Shown in pieces: positions 29,324-38,604 of a DNA stretch of 62,639 nucleotides; within the stretch, counting starts at the first letter, position 1; each line of letters opens with the position of its first letter. The stretch comes from Acidobacteriaceae bacterium. GTDB taxonomy: Bacteria > Acidobacteriota > Terriglobia > Bryobacterales > Bryobacteraceae. The notes beneath the pieces are model-generated. The model ran no database searches, was not told where the DNA came from, and was given only the letters and a program-made list of their open reading frames with translations. Location: the NCBI GenBank assembly GCA_020247055.1, contig JADCJL010000212.1, positions 1 through 62,639 on the forward strand. Direction: 5' to 3'. Position numbers and translations under genes: made by a program.

Positions 29324-30582
29324 TCACGGAGCTCACCAGTGTCGAAGCGGTCCTCGTGAAGTTGCGGGCGCTCTATCCGGAGCTCCCGCATGGTCTCCTG
29401 AAGGCGGCCGCGCAGACCGCGATCGCAGAGGTTCGGCAGGGCCGCCCCGCCGATCCCACCGTCGCGATTGACTCCCTAACCCAGCCCTCGCTGCAGCCGG
29501 TGATCAACGCCACCGGCGTCATCCTGCACACCAACCTCGGCCGCGCCCCGCTCGGCGCCTGGACCCCCATCGCCGGCTACTCGCACCTGGAGTACGATCT
29601 CAAAACCGGCCGCCGCGGCCGCCGCGATCACCACCTCGACCGTCTCTTTGGCTACCTGCTCAACGCCCGTGGCCTCGCCGTCAACAACAACGCCGCCGCC
29701 ACTTACCTCGTCCTGCACGAACTCGCCTATGGCGCCGAAGTGATCGTCTCCCGCGGCGAACTCATCGAGATCGGCGACGGCTTCCGCATCCCCGACATCA
29801 TGCGCCGCGCCGGCTGCACGCTGGTTGAAGTCGGCACGACCAACCGTACGCGCCTCGACGACTACCGGGCGGCCATTACCGACCGCACGGCGCTCATCCT
29901 CCGCGTCCATCCGTCGAACTTCCACATTACCGGCTTCACCGGCAAGCCCAGCCTCCGCGAACTCTGCTCGCTCAACGTGCCCGTGTATGAGGATCTTGGC
30001 TCGGGCTGTCTCGTCGATCTCAAAGCCTACGGTATTGACGAACCGCTGGTGCGCGACTCGCTCGCCGCCGGCGTCAGCGTGGTCACCTTCTCGGGCGACA
30101 AGCTGCTCGGCGGCCCCCAGGCGGGGCTGATCGCGGGCGATGGCCCGACCATCGAACGGATCCGGCGCAACCCCATGTTCCGCGCGCTGCGCATCGATAA
30201 GCTTGTCACCCAGGCGCTTGAAAACGCGCTGCGGGCCATCGTCACGGAACGTTGGGACGACCTGCCGGCCATCGCCATGATCCGCCAAACCCCGGAGAGT
30301 ATCCGCGACCGCGCCGAGCGCCTGCGGGGGCACCTCGATCTGGCGGCCACCGTGATTCCGGGCGCTTCGCTCGTCGGCGGCGGCAGCACCCCGGACCAGT
30401 CGCTCCCCACCTACCTGCTTGCTATTCCGCGGCCGGAAATGGAGCGGCGGCTTCGCATGGGGAAGCCGCCGGTGATTGCCCGCGTGGAAAAGGGCCAACT
30501 GCTGATCGATCTGCGCACGGTGTTCCCGCACGAAGAAGCGGCGCTGCTAGGCGCGCTGCATGTAGCTGCCCTCGCTGGTTGA
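29320..30582 (+). CDS. selA: L-seryl-tRNA(Sec) selenium transferase
   Basis: A 420-residue PLP enzyme. Hallmarks are VINATGVILHTNLGRAPL, VNNNAAATYL, PVYEDLGSGC and the PLP-lysine motif TFSGDKLLGGPQAG. It converts Ser-tRNA(Sec) to Sec-tRNA(Sec) using selenophosphate. No selB, selD or tRNA-Sec is in the window. The 3' end overlaps efp by 36 bp. A SelA-like paralogue with another role cannot be excluded, but the length and motifs fit SelA well. Confidence 0.88.
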   Translation: MITELTSVEAVLVKLRALYPELPHGLLKAAAQTAIAEVRQGRPADPTVAIDSLTQPSLQPVINATGVILHTNLGRAPLGAWTPIAGYSHLEYDLKTGRRGRRDHHLDRLFGYLLNARGLAVNNNAAATYLVLHELAYGAEVIVSRGELIEIGDGFRIPDIMRRAGCTLVEVGTTNRTRLDDYRAAITDRTALILRVHPSNFHITGFTGKPSLRELCSLNVPVYEDLGSGCLVDLKAYGIDEPLVRDSLAAGVSVVTFSGDKLLGGPQAGLIAGDGPTIERIRRNPMFRALRIDKLVTQALENALRAIVTERWDDLPAIAMIRQTPESIRDRAERLRGHLDLAATVIPGASLVGGGSTPDQSLPTYLLAIPRPEMERRLRMGKPPVIARVEKGQLLIDLRTVFPHEEAALLGALHVAALAG

Positions 30583-31104
30583 AACCAGGATGGTCTCGCC
30601 TTCGTTGATAAAGGCGGGAACCTGTACGACGAGTCCCGTCTCCATCTTGGCCGGCTTGCCGACGTTCGACACCGTGGCGCCCTTCAGGCCGGGTTCGGTC
30701 TCGACGACCTTCATCGGCACCGAGGGAGGCAGTTCGACGCCCACGGCGCGGCCTTCGTAAAATTCGATGTTAATTTTCAGGTTCGGGATCAGGTACTTCA
30801 CCGCGTCGCCGAGCACCTCTTCGGTGAACCCGAGCTGTTCAAACGTCTCGGTGTTCATGAAGTAGTAGGTCTCGCCGTCGTCGTAGAGGTACTCCATCTC
30901 CTGATCGTCGAGGGCAATTTTCTCAATCTTGTCCTCGGACGCAAACCGGTGTTCAATCTGGGAGCCGTTCCGGAGGTTGCGCATCTTCACCTGCACAAAC
31001 CCGCGCAGGTTGCCCGGCGTGCGGTGCACCATGCTGAAGACCGTATGCAGTTCGTTGTTGAACTTCACCACCATTCCGGGGCGCAATTGCGTAGCTGCTA
31101 ACAT
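30547..31104 (-). CDS. efp: Translation elongation factor P
   Basis: A 185-residue three-domain protein that rescues ribosomes stalled at polyproline. Domain I starts MLAATQLRPGMVVKF; the C-terminal domain carries PAFINEGETILVSTSEGSY. The loop that holds Lys34 in E. coli reads HRTPGNLRGF here, so the canonical lysine is missing. Convergent overlap with selA; divergent from guaB with 35 bp between start codons. Confidence 0.95.
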   Translation of the reverse strand: MLAATQLRPGMVVKFNNELHTVFSMVHRTPGNLRGFVQVKMRNLRNGSQIEHRFASEDKIEKIALDDQEMEYLYDDGETYYFMNTETFEQLGFTEEVLGDAVKYLIPNLKINIEFYEGRAVGVELPPSVPMKVVETEPGLKGATVSNVGKPAKMETGLVVQVPAFINEGETILVSTSEGSYMQRA

Positions 31105-31139
31105 AAAGCCCCAGTTTACCAGCTATCCTGGAGGCTTAC

Positions 31140-32606
31140 ATGATTCCCGATCAGATTCAGGAAGGCCTCACTTTTGACGACGTTCTCCTGCAGCCGGCGC
31201 ACAGCAACGTTCTGCCCGGGCAGGCCGACACCCGCACCTTGCTGACCCGCCGGATTCCGCTGCAGATTCCGATCGTCAGCGCCGCCATGGACACGGTGAC
31301 GGAGGCGCACCTTGCCATCGCCCTCGCCCAGCAGGGCGGCATCGGCATCATTCACCGCAACATGACGCTCGAACGGCAGGTGGAGGAGGTCGACCGCGTG
31401 AAGCGCTCCGAGAGCGGCATGATTGTCGATCCCGTCACCATCCGCCCCGACCAGCCCATCACCGACGCGCTCGAACTGATGAAGCAGTTCCGCATCTCCG
31501 GCGTTCCGGTGACGACCGAGGGCGGCCATCTGGTCGGCATCCTCACCAATCGCGACCTGCGCTTTGAAACCAATTTCCATCTGCCGGTCTCTTCGCGGAT
31601 GACGCAGGGCCGCGACCGGCTCATCACCGTTCCCGTCGGCACCACGCTTGAAGACGCCGAAAGCATTCTGCACCGACACCGCGTTGAGAAGCTGCTGGTG
31701 GTGGACGACAACTACACGCTCAAGGGCCTGATCACGGTCAAGGACATTCAGAAGAAATTGAAGTACCCCAACGCGGCCAAGGACGAACAGGGCCGCCTGC
31801 GCGTGGGCGCCGCCATTGGCTCGACCGGTGATTTTCTCGAACGGGCCCAGGAACTGGTCCGCCGCAAGGTAGACGTCATCGCCATCGACTCCGCCCACGG
31901 CCATTCGCAGGGTGTGATGGACGCCGTGAAAGCCGTCAAGCACGCGCTGCCCGATGTGCAACTGCTGGCGGGCAACGTGGGCACCTACGACGGCGCCCGC
32001 GATCTGATCCGGCTGGGCGCGGACGGGGTGAAGGTGGGTATCGGGCCGGGATCGATCTGCACGACGCGCGTTGTTTCCGGGGCGGGCGTGCCGCAGATTA
32101 CCGCCATTGCCGAGTGCTCCAAGGCCACGCGCGAGGCGGGAGTACCGCTCATCTCCGACGGGGGCATCAAGTACTCGGGCGACGTCACGAAAGCCATCGC
32201 CGCCGGCGCCGATTGCGTGATGATCGGCAGCCTGCTGGCCGGCACCGATGAGAGCCCCGGCGAGACGATTCTCTACCAGGGGCGTACGTTTAAGAGCTAC
32301 CGCGGCATGGGTTCGCTGGGGGCGATGAGCGAGGGCTCGACCGCCGACCGCTACGGCCAGGCGCGCAGCGACAAGATGGTTCCCGAAGGCATTGAGGGCC
32401 GGGTGCCGTACAAGGGGCCGATCGCCGACCTGGTCTTCCAGCTCGTCGGAGGCTTGCGAAGCGGTATGGGCTATACCGGGTGCGCGACGATTCCGGAGCT
32501 GCAGGAGCGGGCCCGCTTCCTGCGGATTTCGCCGGCCGGCCTGCGCGAAAGCCACGTTCACGACGTCATCATCACCAAAGAAGCGCCGAATTATCGGGTA
32601 GAATAG
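31140..32606 (+). CDS. guaB: Inosine-5'-monophosphate dehydrogenase
   Basis: A 488-residue TIM-barrel enzyme making XMP from IMP with NAD+. The start [14 protein letters not shown], a tandem CBS insert at about 90-205, the catalytic loop [16 protein letters not shown] with the active Cys, [18 protein letters not shown], and the flap [10 protein letters not shown] are all present. TGGAGG five nt before the ATG is a good ribosome site. Confidence 0.97.
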   Translation: MIPDQIQEGLTFDDVLLQPAHSNVLPGQADTRTLLTRRIPLQIPIVSAAMDTVTEAHLAIALAQQGGIGIIHRNMTLERQVEEVDRVKRSESGMIVDPVTIRPDQPITDALELMKQFRISGVPVTTEGGHLVGILTNRDLRFETNFHLPVSSRMTQGRDRLITVPVGTTLEDAESILHRHRVEKLLVVDDNYTLKGLITVKDIQKKLKYPNAAKDEQGRLRVGAAIGSTGDFLERAQELVRRKVDVIAIDSAHGHSQGVMDAVKAVKHALPDVQLLAGNVGTYDGARDLIRLGADGVKVGIGPGSICTTRVVSGAGVPQITAIAECSKATREAGVPLISDGGIKYSGDVTKAIAAGADCVMIGSLLAGTDESPGETILYQGRTFKSYRGMGSLGAMSEGSTADRYGQARSDKMVPEGIEGRVPYKGPIADLVFQLVGGLRSGMGYTGCATIPELQERARFLRISPAGLRESHVHDVIITKEAPNYRVE

Positions 32607-32695
32607 CGGATCGGGAACTTTTCGCTCCGCGCGGCGTCGAATGGTTCATTAGACCTGGAACTTAGGGAAAAGGACTCAGGGAAAGGGAGTCGGAT

Positions 32696-33397
32696 ATGCC
32701 AGAATCCATTATCGGCTTCGGCTATGAGGATGCTCCGGCGGCGTCCCGGCCGGCGGATGGCCAGCAGGAGGATGCCGCGCTGCTGCGGGCGCTGAAGGCC
32801 AACGAGGAGAGCGCCTACGAGGTGCTGATCGCCCGGTTTCAGCAGCCGGTCTACAACCTGGTGTACCGTCTGTTGAACGACCCCGCCGATGCGAGCGATG
32901 CCGTGCAGGAGGTTTTCCTGAAGGTATTCCGCAACGTGGAGGCCTTCCGCGGCCAGAGCACGCTAAAAACCTGGGTCTACCGCATCGCCGTTAACGAGGC
33001 GTACAACCACCGCCGGTGGTTCTGCCGGCATCGGAAGCAGGAGGTCGGTTTAGAGGTTGAAGAAGAGGGTTCGCGCAGCTGGATTGAGTCCATCTCGGAC
33101 CCGGCGCGCGACCCGTACGAGATAACGCTCAACGAAGAGCGGCATCAGCTGATCGAAGGGGCGTTGCGAGAAATCAACCCCGATTTTCGCGCCGCCGTGG
33201 TTCTGCGCGATCTCGAAGAGCTTAGCTACGAGGAGATCGCCGAGGTGATGCAGGTTTCGCTGGGTACGGTGAAATCGAGGATTTTGCGAGGACGCGAGGC
33301 TCTGCGCCGCGCGCTCGTGGCCAAAACGAACGATGCGAGAGCCTACGGGCCGGTTTCGACCGGGACGATGGCTTGGATGCAGGAGATCGTGAAATGA
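32696..33397 (+). CDS. ECF RNA polymerase sigma factor
   Basis: A 233-residue group 4 sigma factor: region 2 (YNLVYRLLNDPADASDAVQEVFLKVFRN, split by the DxxQE motif) and region 4 (LRDLEELSYEEIAEVMQVSLGTVKSRILRGR). It should direct transcription of a stress or envelope regulon. GGGAG seven nt before the ATG fits a ribosome site. Its stop overlaps the anti-sigma start by ATGA. Confidence 0.93.
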   Translation: MPESIIGFGYEDAPAASRPADGQQEDAALLRALKANEESAYEVLIARFQQPVYNLVYRLLNDPADASDAVQEVFLKVFRNVEAFRGQSTLKTWVYRIAVNEAYNHRRWFCRHRKQEVGLEVEEEGSRSWIESISDPARDPYEITLNEERHQLIEGALREINPDFRAAVVLRDLEELSYEEIAEVMQVSLGTVKSRILRGREALRRALVAKTNDARAYGPVSTGTMAWMQEIVK

Positions 33398-34095
33398 GCA
33401 GCGCGAACAGCCGCCAACATCGGAACGAATGCAAGGCGATTCAGCGCGAGGCGGCCAACTATCTGGACCACTTGTGCACGGCCGAACGCGCGCGCGAGAT
33501 TGCGCGTCATCTGAGCGCCTGTTTGGCGTGCACGCAGTCACTGGATAGCCTGAGCCATCTCCGGCGTAGCGTGCGCGCCTTGCCGCCGCGGGCCGTACCG
33601 GTTAACCTTGCCGTCTCCTTACGCGTTACCGCCAGCCGGCACCACGCGCGCCGGGCTAGCCGCGTGCGCTGGTGGGACCGGCTGCGGATGTGGACCATCA
33701 ACAGCTGGCGCCCGATGGCGGTGCCGATGGCCGGCGGCTTCGCCACGGCCTGCGTACTGTTCGCCACGATTTTGCCAATGCTCTCCAGCCCGGTGCTGGC
33801 CAACGACGATGCCCCGGTGGCGTGGTACCAGAGCGCCGAGTTGAGCGACCTGGGACCCTTCGCGCTGCCGGCTGACCATCTAACGCTCGACCTGGTGCTC
33901 GATGAACAGGGCCGGATGATCGACTACTCGGTGCCGGAAAGCGAGAGTGTGCTGATGCGCGATGCCGAATTGCGCCGTAACGTCGAAAACAACCTGCTGT
34001 TCATGCGATTCAAACCGGCGGAGTTTTTTGGTCACCGGACTACGGCGAAATTGCGCATCACCATTCGCCGGAGCCAGTTGGAAGTCAAGGGCTGA
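33394..34095 (+). CDS. Zinc-finger anti-sigma factor with one membrane segment
   Basis: A 233-residue protein with an N-terminal HxxxCxxC zinc-binding motif (RHLSACLACTQS), a membrane helix at about 110-130 (AVPMAGGFATACVLFATIL) and a periplasmic domain ending in a TonB-like or AMIN-like strand region (LDLVLDEQGRMIDYSV; FKPAEFFG). It should hold the co-encoded sigma factor until a periplasmic signal. ATG at 33394 overlaps the sigma stop. Confidence 0.85.
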   Translation: MSSANSRQHRNECKAIQREAANYLDHLCTAERAREIARHLSACLACTQSLDSLSHLRRSVRALPPRAVPVNLAVSLRVTASRHHARRASRVRWWDRLRMWTINSWRPMAVPMAGGFATACVLFATILPMLSSPVLANDDAPVAWYQSAELSDLGPFALPADHLTLDLVLDEQGRMIDYSVPESESVLMRDAELRRNVENNLLFMRFKPAEFFGHRTTAKLRITIRRSQLEVKG

Positions 34096-34836
34096 TTGGG
34101 GCAGAAACTCGGTCAGCACTTCCTGCACAGCGCCCCGATGGTGGAGCGCATTGCGGCCGCGGTTTGCCGGTCCGGGCCGCGGCGCATCGTGGAAGTCGGC
34201 CCCGGCAAGGGCGTGCTGACGCAGCGGCTGCTGGCAACCGGCGCTGAGGTGATCGCCATTGAACTCGACCCGGCCATGGTGGCGATTTTGCGCGAGCGCT
34301 TTCCCGATCACCCCTGCCTGACGATCGTGGAGGCCGACGTCCTCACTGTCGACCTGGCACAGTGGGGCCCCGCCGTGCTCGCCGGCAATCTACCGTACTA
34401 CATCACCTCGCCGATTCTCGACCGGATCTTTGCCGCCCGCGCGGCTCTCTCCGAGGCCGTGCTGCTGATTCAAAAAGAGGTGGCCGAGCGGCTGACGGCC
34501 GCCCCCGGTTGCCGCGATTATGGCTACCTGAGCGTGGTGACGCAGACCTACAGCACGCCGGAGTATCTGTTCGGGGTCAAGCCCGGTATGTTCCGTCCTC
34601 CGCCCAAGGTGGACAGCGCCGTGGTGCGTCTGACGCTGCGGCCGGCGGCGGATGAGGCCGCGGGGTTCCTGCAGTTCGCCGCCCGCTGCTTTGCGCAGAA
34701 GCGCAAGACGCTGCGGAACAATCTCGTTCCCTTTTACGGCCACGAGGTTGTGGACGCGCTGCCGGAGGCGCCGCTCCGTGCCGAACAACTAAGCGTCGCG
34801 GCCCTGCGGGAACTTTATGGCCGCCTGATCGCGTAA
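34096..34836 (+). CDS. rsmA: 16S rRNA dimethyladenosine transferase
   Basis: A 246-residue SAM-dependent enzyme (KsgA) that dimethylates two adenines in helix 45 of 16S rRNA. Motifs: GQKLGQHFLHSAPMVERI, EVGPGKGVLTQRLL, and GNLPYYITSPI (the NLPY active site). The TTG start follows the anti-sigma stop with no gap, so translation is likely coupled. Confidence 0.95.
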   Translation: MGQKLGQHFLHSAPMVERIAAAVCRSGPRRIVEVGPGKGVLTQRLLATGAEVIAIELDPAMVAILRERFPDHPCLTIVEADVLTVDLAQWGPAVLAGNLPYYITSPILDRIFAARAALSEAVLLIQKEVAERLTAAPGCRDYGYLSVVTQTYSTPEYLFGVKPGMFRPPPKVDSAVVRLTLRPAADEAAGFLQFAARCFAQKRKTLRNNLVPFYGHEVVDALPEAPLRAEQLSVAALRELYGRLIA

Positions 34837-34839
34837 GAT
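34834..34839 (+). promoter_or_regulatory. -10-like hexamer before the OFA-type transporter
   Basis: TAAGAT ends 6 nt before the ATG at 34846 and overlaps the rsmA stop codon, the same arrangement as at 11066. A leaderless transcript is inferred. Confidence 0.35.
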
Positions 34840-34845
34840 TGTGCG

Positions 34846-36087
34846 ATGGCTGTTTCTCGTCTTCGTCTGGCCTCGGCTGCCATTTTCATGCAGGTGCTGC
34901 TGGGCGTAATCTATTCCTGGTCGGTGTTCCGCGGACCGCTGGCGCAGTTGCACGGTTGGTCTCGCGCGGAAACCATTGCGCCCTACCGCTACTCGTTGCT
35001 GGCGTTCGCCGTAGCCATGGTGCTCGGCGGCATTTGGCAAGACCGCAAGGGACCGCGCGTGGTGGCGACCACGGGCGGGGTGCTGCTTGGGGTGGGCTGC
35101 CTGCTGGCGGCCTGGCTCGGCGATACGCTGAACGGGCTGATCTTCTCCTACGGTACGGTAGCGGCCTGCGGTGTGGGCTTTGCCTATGTCACGCCGATTG
35201 CGACCTGCATCAAGTGGTTCCCGGACCAGCGCGGCCGGATTGTCGGCTTGGCGGTGATGGGCTTTGGCGTTGGGCCGCTGCTGTTCGGTCCGCTGCTCGA
35301 AGCGCTGCTTGGCAAGGATCCGGCGCAGTTCGCTGTCACCGTGCCGCGCACGTTTTTGATCCTGGCGGGAATTTTTCTGGTGGGTGTGGTTGGCGCGGCG
35401 CAGTTCTATCAGGTGCCGCCGGCCGGGTGGCGGCCAGCCGGCTGGAACCCGCCGGTGGGGCAGGCGGCCGCGGTTGAGATCGCGCCGCGCACCATGCTCG
35501 GCATGTGGCAGTTCTACTTGTTGTGGCTCGTCTATTTTCTGGGAACGGCGGTGGGGCTGACGGCGATTGGCGAGGCGACTCCGCTGCTGCAGGAGATGGC
35601 GAAATCGACGGCGGTGCTTTCGGCCGGCGCCGCGCTCGGGGTGATGAGCATCTGCAACGGCGCCGGGCGGCTGGCGTGGGGTAGCGTCTCGGACCGGCTG
35701 GGCCGGAAGCCGGCGGTGCTGCTGATGTGCGTTGTCTCGGTGGTGGCCTGCCTGGGGTTTCTGCGAACCGCCGGCAGTTTCAGCGCGCTGCTGCTGGGGC
35801 TGTGTCTGGCTGCGTTTGCCTATGGCGGTTACCTCGCGCTGATGCCGGCTTATACGGCGGACTTCTTCGGCCCGAAAAACGTGGGCGCCAACTACGGCCT
35901 CGTGTTTTCGGCCTGGGGGCTGTGCGGATTTCTGGTGCCGGGCTACTTTGCGGGAATCATGGATCGCGCGCGGCAGGCCGGCGACCTCGCCGCGGGCTAC
36001 AACGAGGTCTATTGGAAGCTGGCGGTGATTGCGTTGGCCGGGGCGGCCGCGGCCGCCATGCTGCGGCCGCCCCGGGCGGAGTCGTGA
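34846..36087 (+). CDS. MFS transporter, OFA (oxalate/formate antiporter-like) family
   Basis: A 413-residue 12-helix carrier. The OFA-like start (MQVLLGVIYSWSVFRGPLAQ), helix 4 (GVGFAYVTPIATCIKWFPDQRG) and the second-half signature WGSVSDRLGRKPAVLLM support the call. Members exchange monocarboxylates; the substrate here is unknown. It follows rsmA by 9 nt. Confidence 0.87.
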   Translation: MAVSRLRLASAAIFMQVLLGVIYSWSVFRGPLAQLHGWSRAETIAPYRYSLLAFAVAMVLGGIWQDRKGPRVVATTGGVLLGVGCLLAAWLGDTLNGLIFSYGTVAACGVGFAYVTPIATCIKWFPDQRGRIVGLAVMGFGVGPLLFGPLLEALLGKDPAQFAVTVPRTFLILAGIFLVGVVGAAQFYQVPPAGWRPAGWNPPVGQAAAVEIAPRTMLGMWQFYLLWLVYFLGTAVGLTAIGEATPLLQEMAKSTAVLSAGAALGVMSICNGAGRLAWGSVSDRLGRKPAVLLMCVVSVVACLGFLRTAGSFSALLLGLCLAAFAYGGYLALMPAYTADFFGPKNVGANYGLVFSAWGLCGFLVPGYFAGIMDRARQAGDLAAGYNEVYWKLAVIALAGAAAAAMLRPPRAES

Positions 36088-36151
36088 ATCTTTGGGACTT
36101 CTGATGGATTGCGGGTACGGTTTTCGCCTATTCGTGATAGAGATCTAAGTT

Positions 36152-36628
36152 ATGAACTTTGCGCCCTTCCTCTCGGCTTCTTCCCCAATGGCTGGCGGTA
36201 TCCCCGCCGGTATGCAGATGGGGGGCTATCAACCGCCCCCGCAGGGCGGCTACCCGCCGCCCCAGCAGCCGTATCAGCCCAGCAGCATGCCGAACAACGT
36301 GGCCGCCACGCTTTGCTATGCGCTCGGTATCATCACCGGCGTTCTGTTTCTATTTCTCGAGCCGTACAACCGCGACCGCAGCATCCGCTTTCACGCCTGG
36401 CAGTCGATCTTTACTTTTGGGGGCGCCTTTGCTTTGCAGATTGGACTTTCGATCATGGGCCTGATCGCCACCCGCATCTTCGGCCTGCTCGGGTTTTTGG
36501 TCGGCCTGGTGAGCTTCGGTGTCAGTCTGCTGACGCTGGGTTTGTGGATCTTCCTGATGGTCAAGGCGTACCAGGGCGAGCGGTTCTCGCTGCCGGTGAT
36601 CGGTCCGCTGGCGGAACAAAAAGCGTAG
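36152..36628 (+). CDS. DUF4870/Tic20-like membrane protein
   Basis: A 158-residue protein: a Pro/Gly/Gln/Tyr-rich cytoplasmic leader (QPPPQGGYPPPQQPYQPSS), then three or four membrane helices with LEPYNRDRSIRFHAWQSI and LMVKAYQGERFSLPVIG. These match the DUF4870 (chloroplast import component Tic20-like) pattern common in Acidobacteriota. Function unknown. Confidence 0.8.
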   Translation: MNFAPFLSASSPMAGGIPAGMQMGGYQPPPQGGYPPPQQPYQPSSMPNNVAATLCYALGIITGVLFLFLEPYNRDRSIRFHAWQSIFTFGGAFALQIGLSIMGLIATRIFGLLGFLVGLVSFGVSLLTLGLWIFLMVKAYQGERFSLPVIGPLAEQKA

Positions 36629-36640
36629 CCGGATCGCCGC

Positions 36641-37690
36641 TTGCCGCGTCACTCTATCGTGGGAATTCGCCTTTCTGTTTCTTTCCTTCTGGCTTTGGGC
36701 CTGCTGCCGGCCCAAAGCGCGAGCTCTTCGCTGCCCCGCATCGGGATTATTGACTTCTTCGGCGTCCGCAAGGCCAGCGTCGAACGCCTGAAGAAGGCGC
36801 TCGAAGTGACTGAGGGAAGTCCGCTTCCGCGCTCGAAGAGTGAGGCGGAAGAGCGGATGGAACTCGTCAACGGGGTGGTCCGCGCGCGTCTGGAAGCGGT
36901 TTGCTGCGAAAACGGCAAGGCGGTCTTGTATGTTGGGGTCGAAGAGCGCGGCGCGCCGGCCTTCAACTACCGCGAGGCCCCGGAGGGCACGGCCAAGCTT
37001 CCGGAGCCGGTGGTGGACGCTTACCTCGACTTCTTCGCCAAACTGCAAACGGCGATCCGGCAGGGCGACCTGGTTGAAGACCTGACGCGAGGCCACAGCA
37101 TCATGGCCAACCGCGAGGCGCAGGCGGCCCAGTTGAAATTCCTGCCGCTGGCCGCCGAGCACGAAGGGATTCTGCGTGAGGTGCTGCGCACGAGCGCCGA
37201 TGAGGTAGAGCGCGCCATGGCCGCTTATGTCATCGCCTACGTCCCCAAGAAGGCCACCGTGGTCAACGACCTGCAGTACGCCCTGCAGGACCCCGACGAC
37301 GGCGTGCGCAACAACGCCATGCGGTCGCTGCTGGGGCTGACCATTCTCAGCGAGAAGCTTCCGGAGCTTGGCCTCAAGGTCAGCGCCACCTGGTTTGTGG
37401 AGCATCTGAACTCCGTCGCCTGGAGCGACCGGAACAAGGCCGCGACGGCTCTGTTGACGCTGACCGAAAAGCGCGATCCCGCGCTGCTCGGTATGCTGCG
37501 GGAACGCGCCCTTGACGCCCTGATCGACATGGCCCGCTGGCGCCATCTGAGCCACGCCCTGCCGGGCTACATCCTGCTCGGGCGGGTGGCCGGTATCGAA
37601 GAGGCGCGCCTGCAGACAGCCTGGAGCGAGGGCAAACACCAGCCGCTCACTGAAGAGATGATCCGCGACCTGACCCGGAAGAAGAAGTAG
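36641..37690 (+). CDS. Exported HEAT-repeat-like protein of unknown function
   Basis: A 349-residue protein with a TTG start at 36641 or a GTG at 36659; either gives a hydrophobic signal (RLSVSFLLALGLLPAQSAS). After a beta-rich region (LPRIGIIDFFGVRKASVERLKK, then VLYVGVEERG; POTRA-like in feel), residues about 160-340 are helical with HEAT-like repeats (LQYALQDPDDGVRNNAMRSLLGL). It is probably a periplasmic scaffold. I do not recognise a named family. Confidence 0.65.
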   Translation: MPRHSIVGIRLSVSFLLALGLLPAQSASSSLPRIGIIDFFGVRKASVERLKKALEVTEGSPLPRSKSEAEERMELVNGVVRARLEAVCCENGKAVLYVGVEERGAPAFNYREAPEGTAKLPEPVVDAYLDFFAKLQTAIRQGDLVEDLTRGHSIMANREAQAAQLKFLPLAAEHEGILREVLRTSADEVERAMAAYVIAYVPKKATVVNDLQYALQDPDDGVRNNAMRSLLGLTILSEKLPELGLKVSATWFVEHLNSVAWSDRNKAATALLTLTEKRDPALLGMLRERALDALIDMARWRHLSHALPGYILLGRVAGIEEARLQTAWSEGKHQPLTEEMIRDLTRKKK

Positions 37691-37693
37691 CGG

Positions 37694-38539
37694 CTAGCGC
37701 AGCTTCTGCTGTTTCAGGTAGGCAATCAGCGCTGCCGGATCGTCGGTGATGATCGCGTCTACTTTCGCGGCGACCAGCTGGTCCCAGTCGGCCGGGGTGT
37801 TGGCCGTCCACGGAATCACCTGCAGGCCGGCCGCGTGTGCCGCGGCCACTTTTTCGGGGGTTACGGTGGGGTAGAGGGGGCTGACGATGGTGGCTTTGGC
37901 CGCCCGGGCGGCCTCGACGTAATCGCGGCCGGCTTCTTCGCGCCGGGCCGGCAGCAGAGCGCTGCGCCGGATCTGCGGCGCCAGCCGCTCCATGGCGAGC
38001 AGCGTCCGGTAGTCGAAGCTCTGCAGGATGACCCGCGGGGCGAGGCCGTGGCGGTTGATGACGGCCAGCACGAGACGGGCGAACTCCTCCGGTTCCGGGG
38101 CCCAGTCCGGATGCGCCGGCGTCATTTTGGTTTCGATGTTGAACTCGACGCGGGCGGCCTTGGCGAGCGTGAAGACGGCATCGAGCGTCGGCACGCGCGT
38201 GCCGGGTACGGCCTGCTGGCCGGGAAACTGCGGATTGGCCCGGGCGCCGCAGTCCCAGCGCTGGAGCTCGGCCAGGGTCATCCGGCGAATCACCCGCTCG
38301 GCCCCGGCCGGACCTTCGCAATAGGCCGGGTTCATCGTCGCATCGTGCGAGACGACGACGATGTTGTCCTTGGTCACGGCCAGATCGAGTTCGAGCACAT
38401 CGACGCCCGCGGCGAGGGCGTATTCGAAGGCCGGGAGCGTGTTTTCCGGCCGCGCCGCCCGCGCGCCGCGGTGGCCGTGAACCTGAATCTGCGCTGTCAT
38501 CGTGGCCGCCATGAGCAACAGTAGAATGGAAGTTCGCAA
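37694..38539 (-). CDS. Exported glycerophosphodiester phosphodiesterase
   Basis: A 281-residue GDPD TIM barrel with a short signal peptide (SILLLLMAATMTAQ). Motifs HGHRGARAARPENT, VLELDLAVTKDNIVVVSHD, FNIETKM and VIPWTANTPADW are diagnostic. It hydrolyses glycerophosphodiesters to glycerol-3-phosphate and an alcohol. The TTG start has TTAGAT 7 nt upstream, which could be a -10 for a leaderless transcript. Convergent with the HEAT-like gene by 3 nt. Confidence 0.9.
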   Translation of the reverse strand: MRTSILLLLMAATMTAQIQVHGHRGARAARPENTLPAFEYALAAGVDVLELDLAVTKDNIVVVSHDATMNPAYCEGPAGAERVIRRMTLAELQRWDCGARANPQFPGQQAVPGTRVPTLDAVFTLAKAARVEFNIETKMTPAHPDWAPEPEEFARLVLAVINRHGLAPRVILQSFDYRTLLAMERLAPQIRRSALLPARREEAGRDYVEAARAAKATIVSPLYPTVTPEKVAAAHAAGLQVIPWTANTPADWDQLVAAKVDAIITDDPAALIAYLKQQKLR

Positions 38540-38604
38540 GCCTTCAATCTAACAGTCTCAGATTGCAATCGCGTAACGATCCGCCCCGTTCCTCTACCAC
38601 TTTC

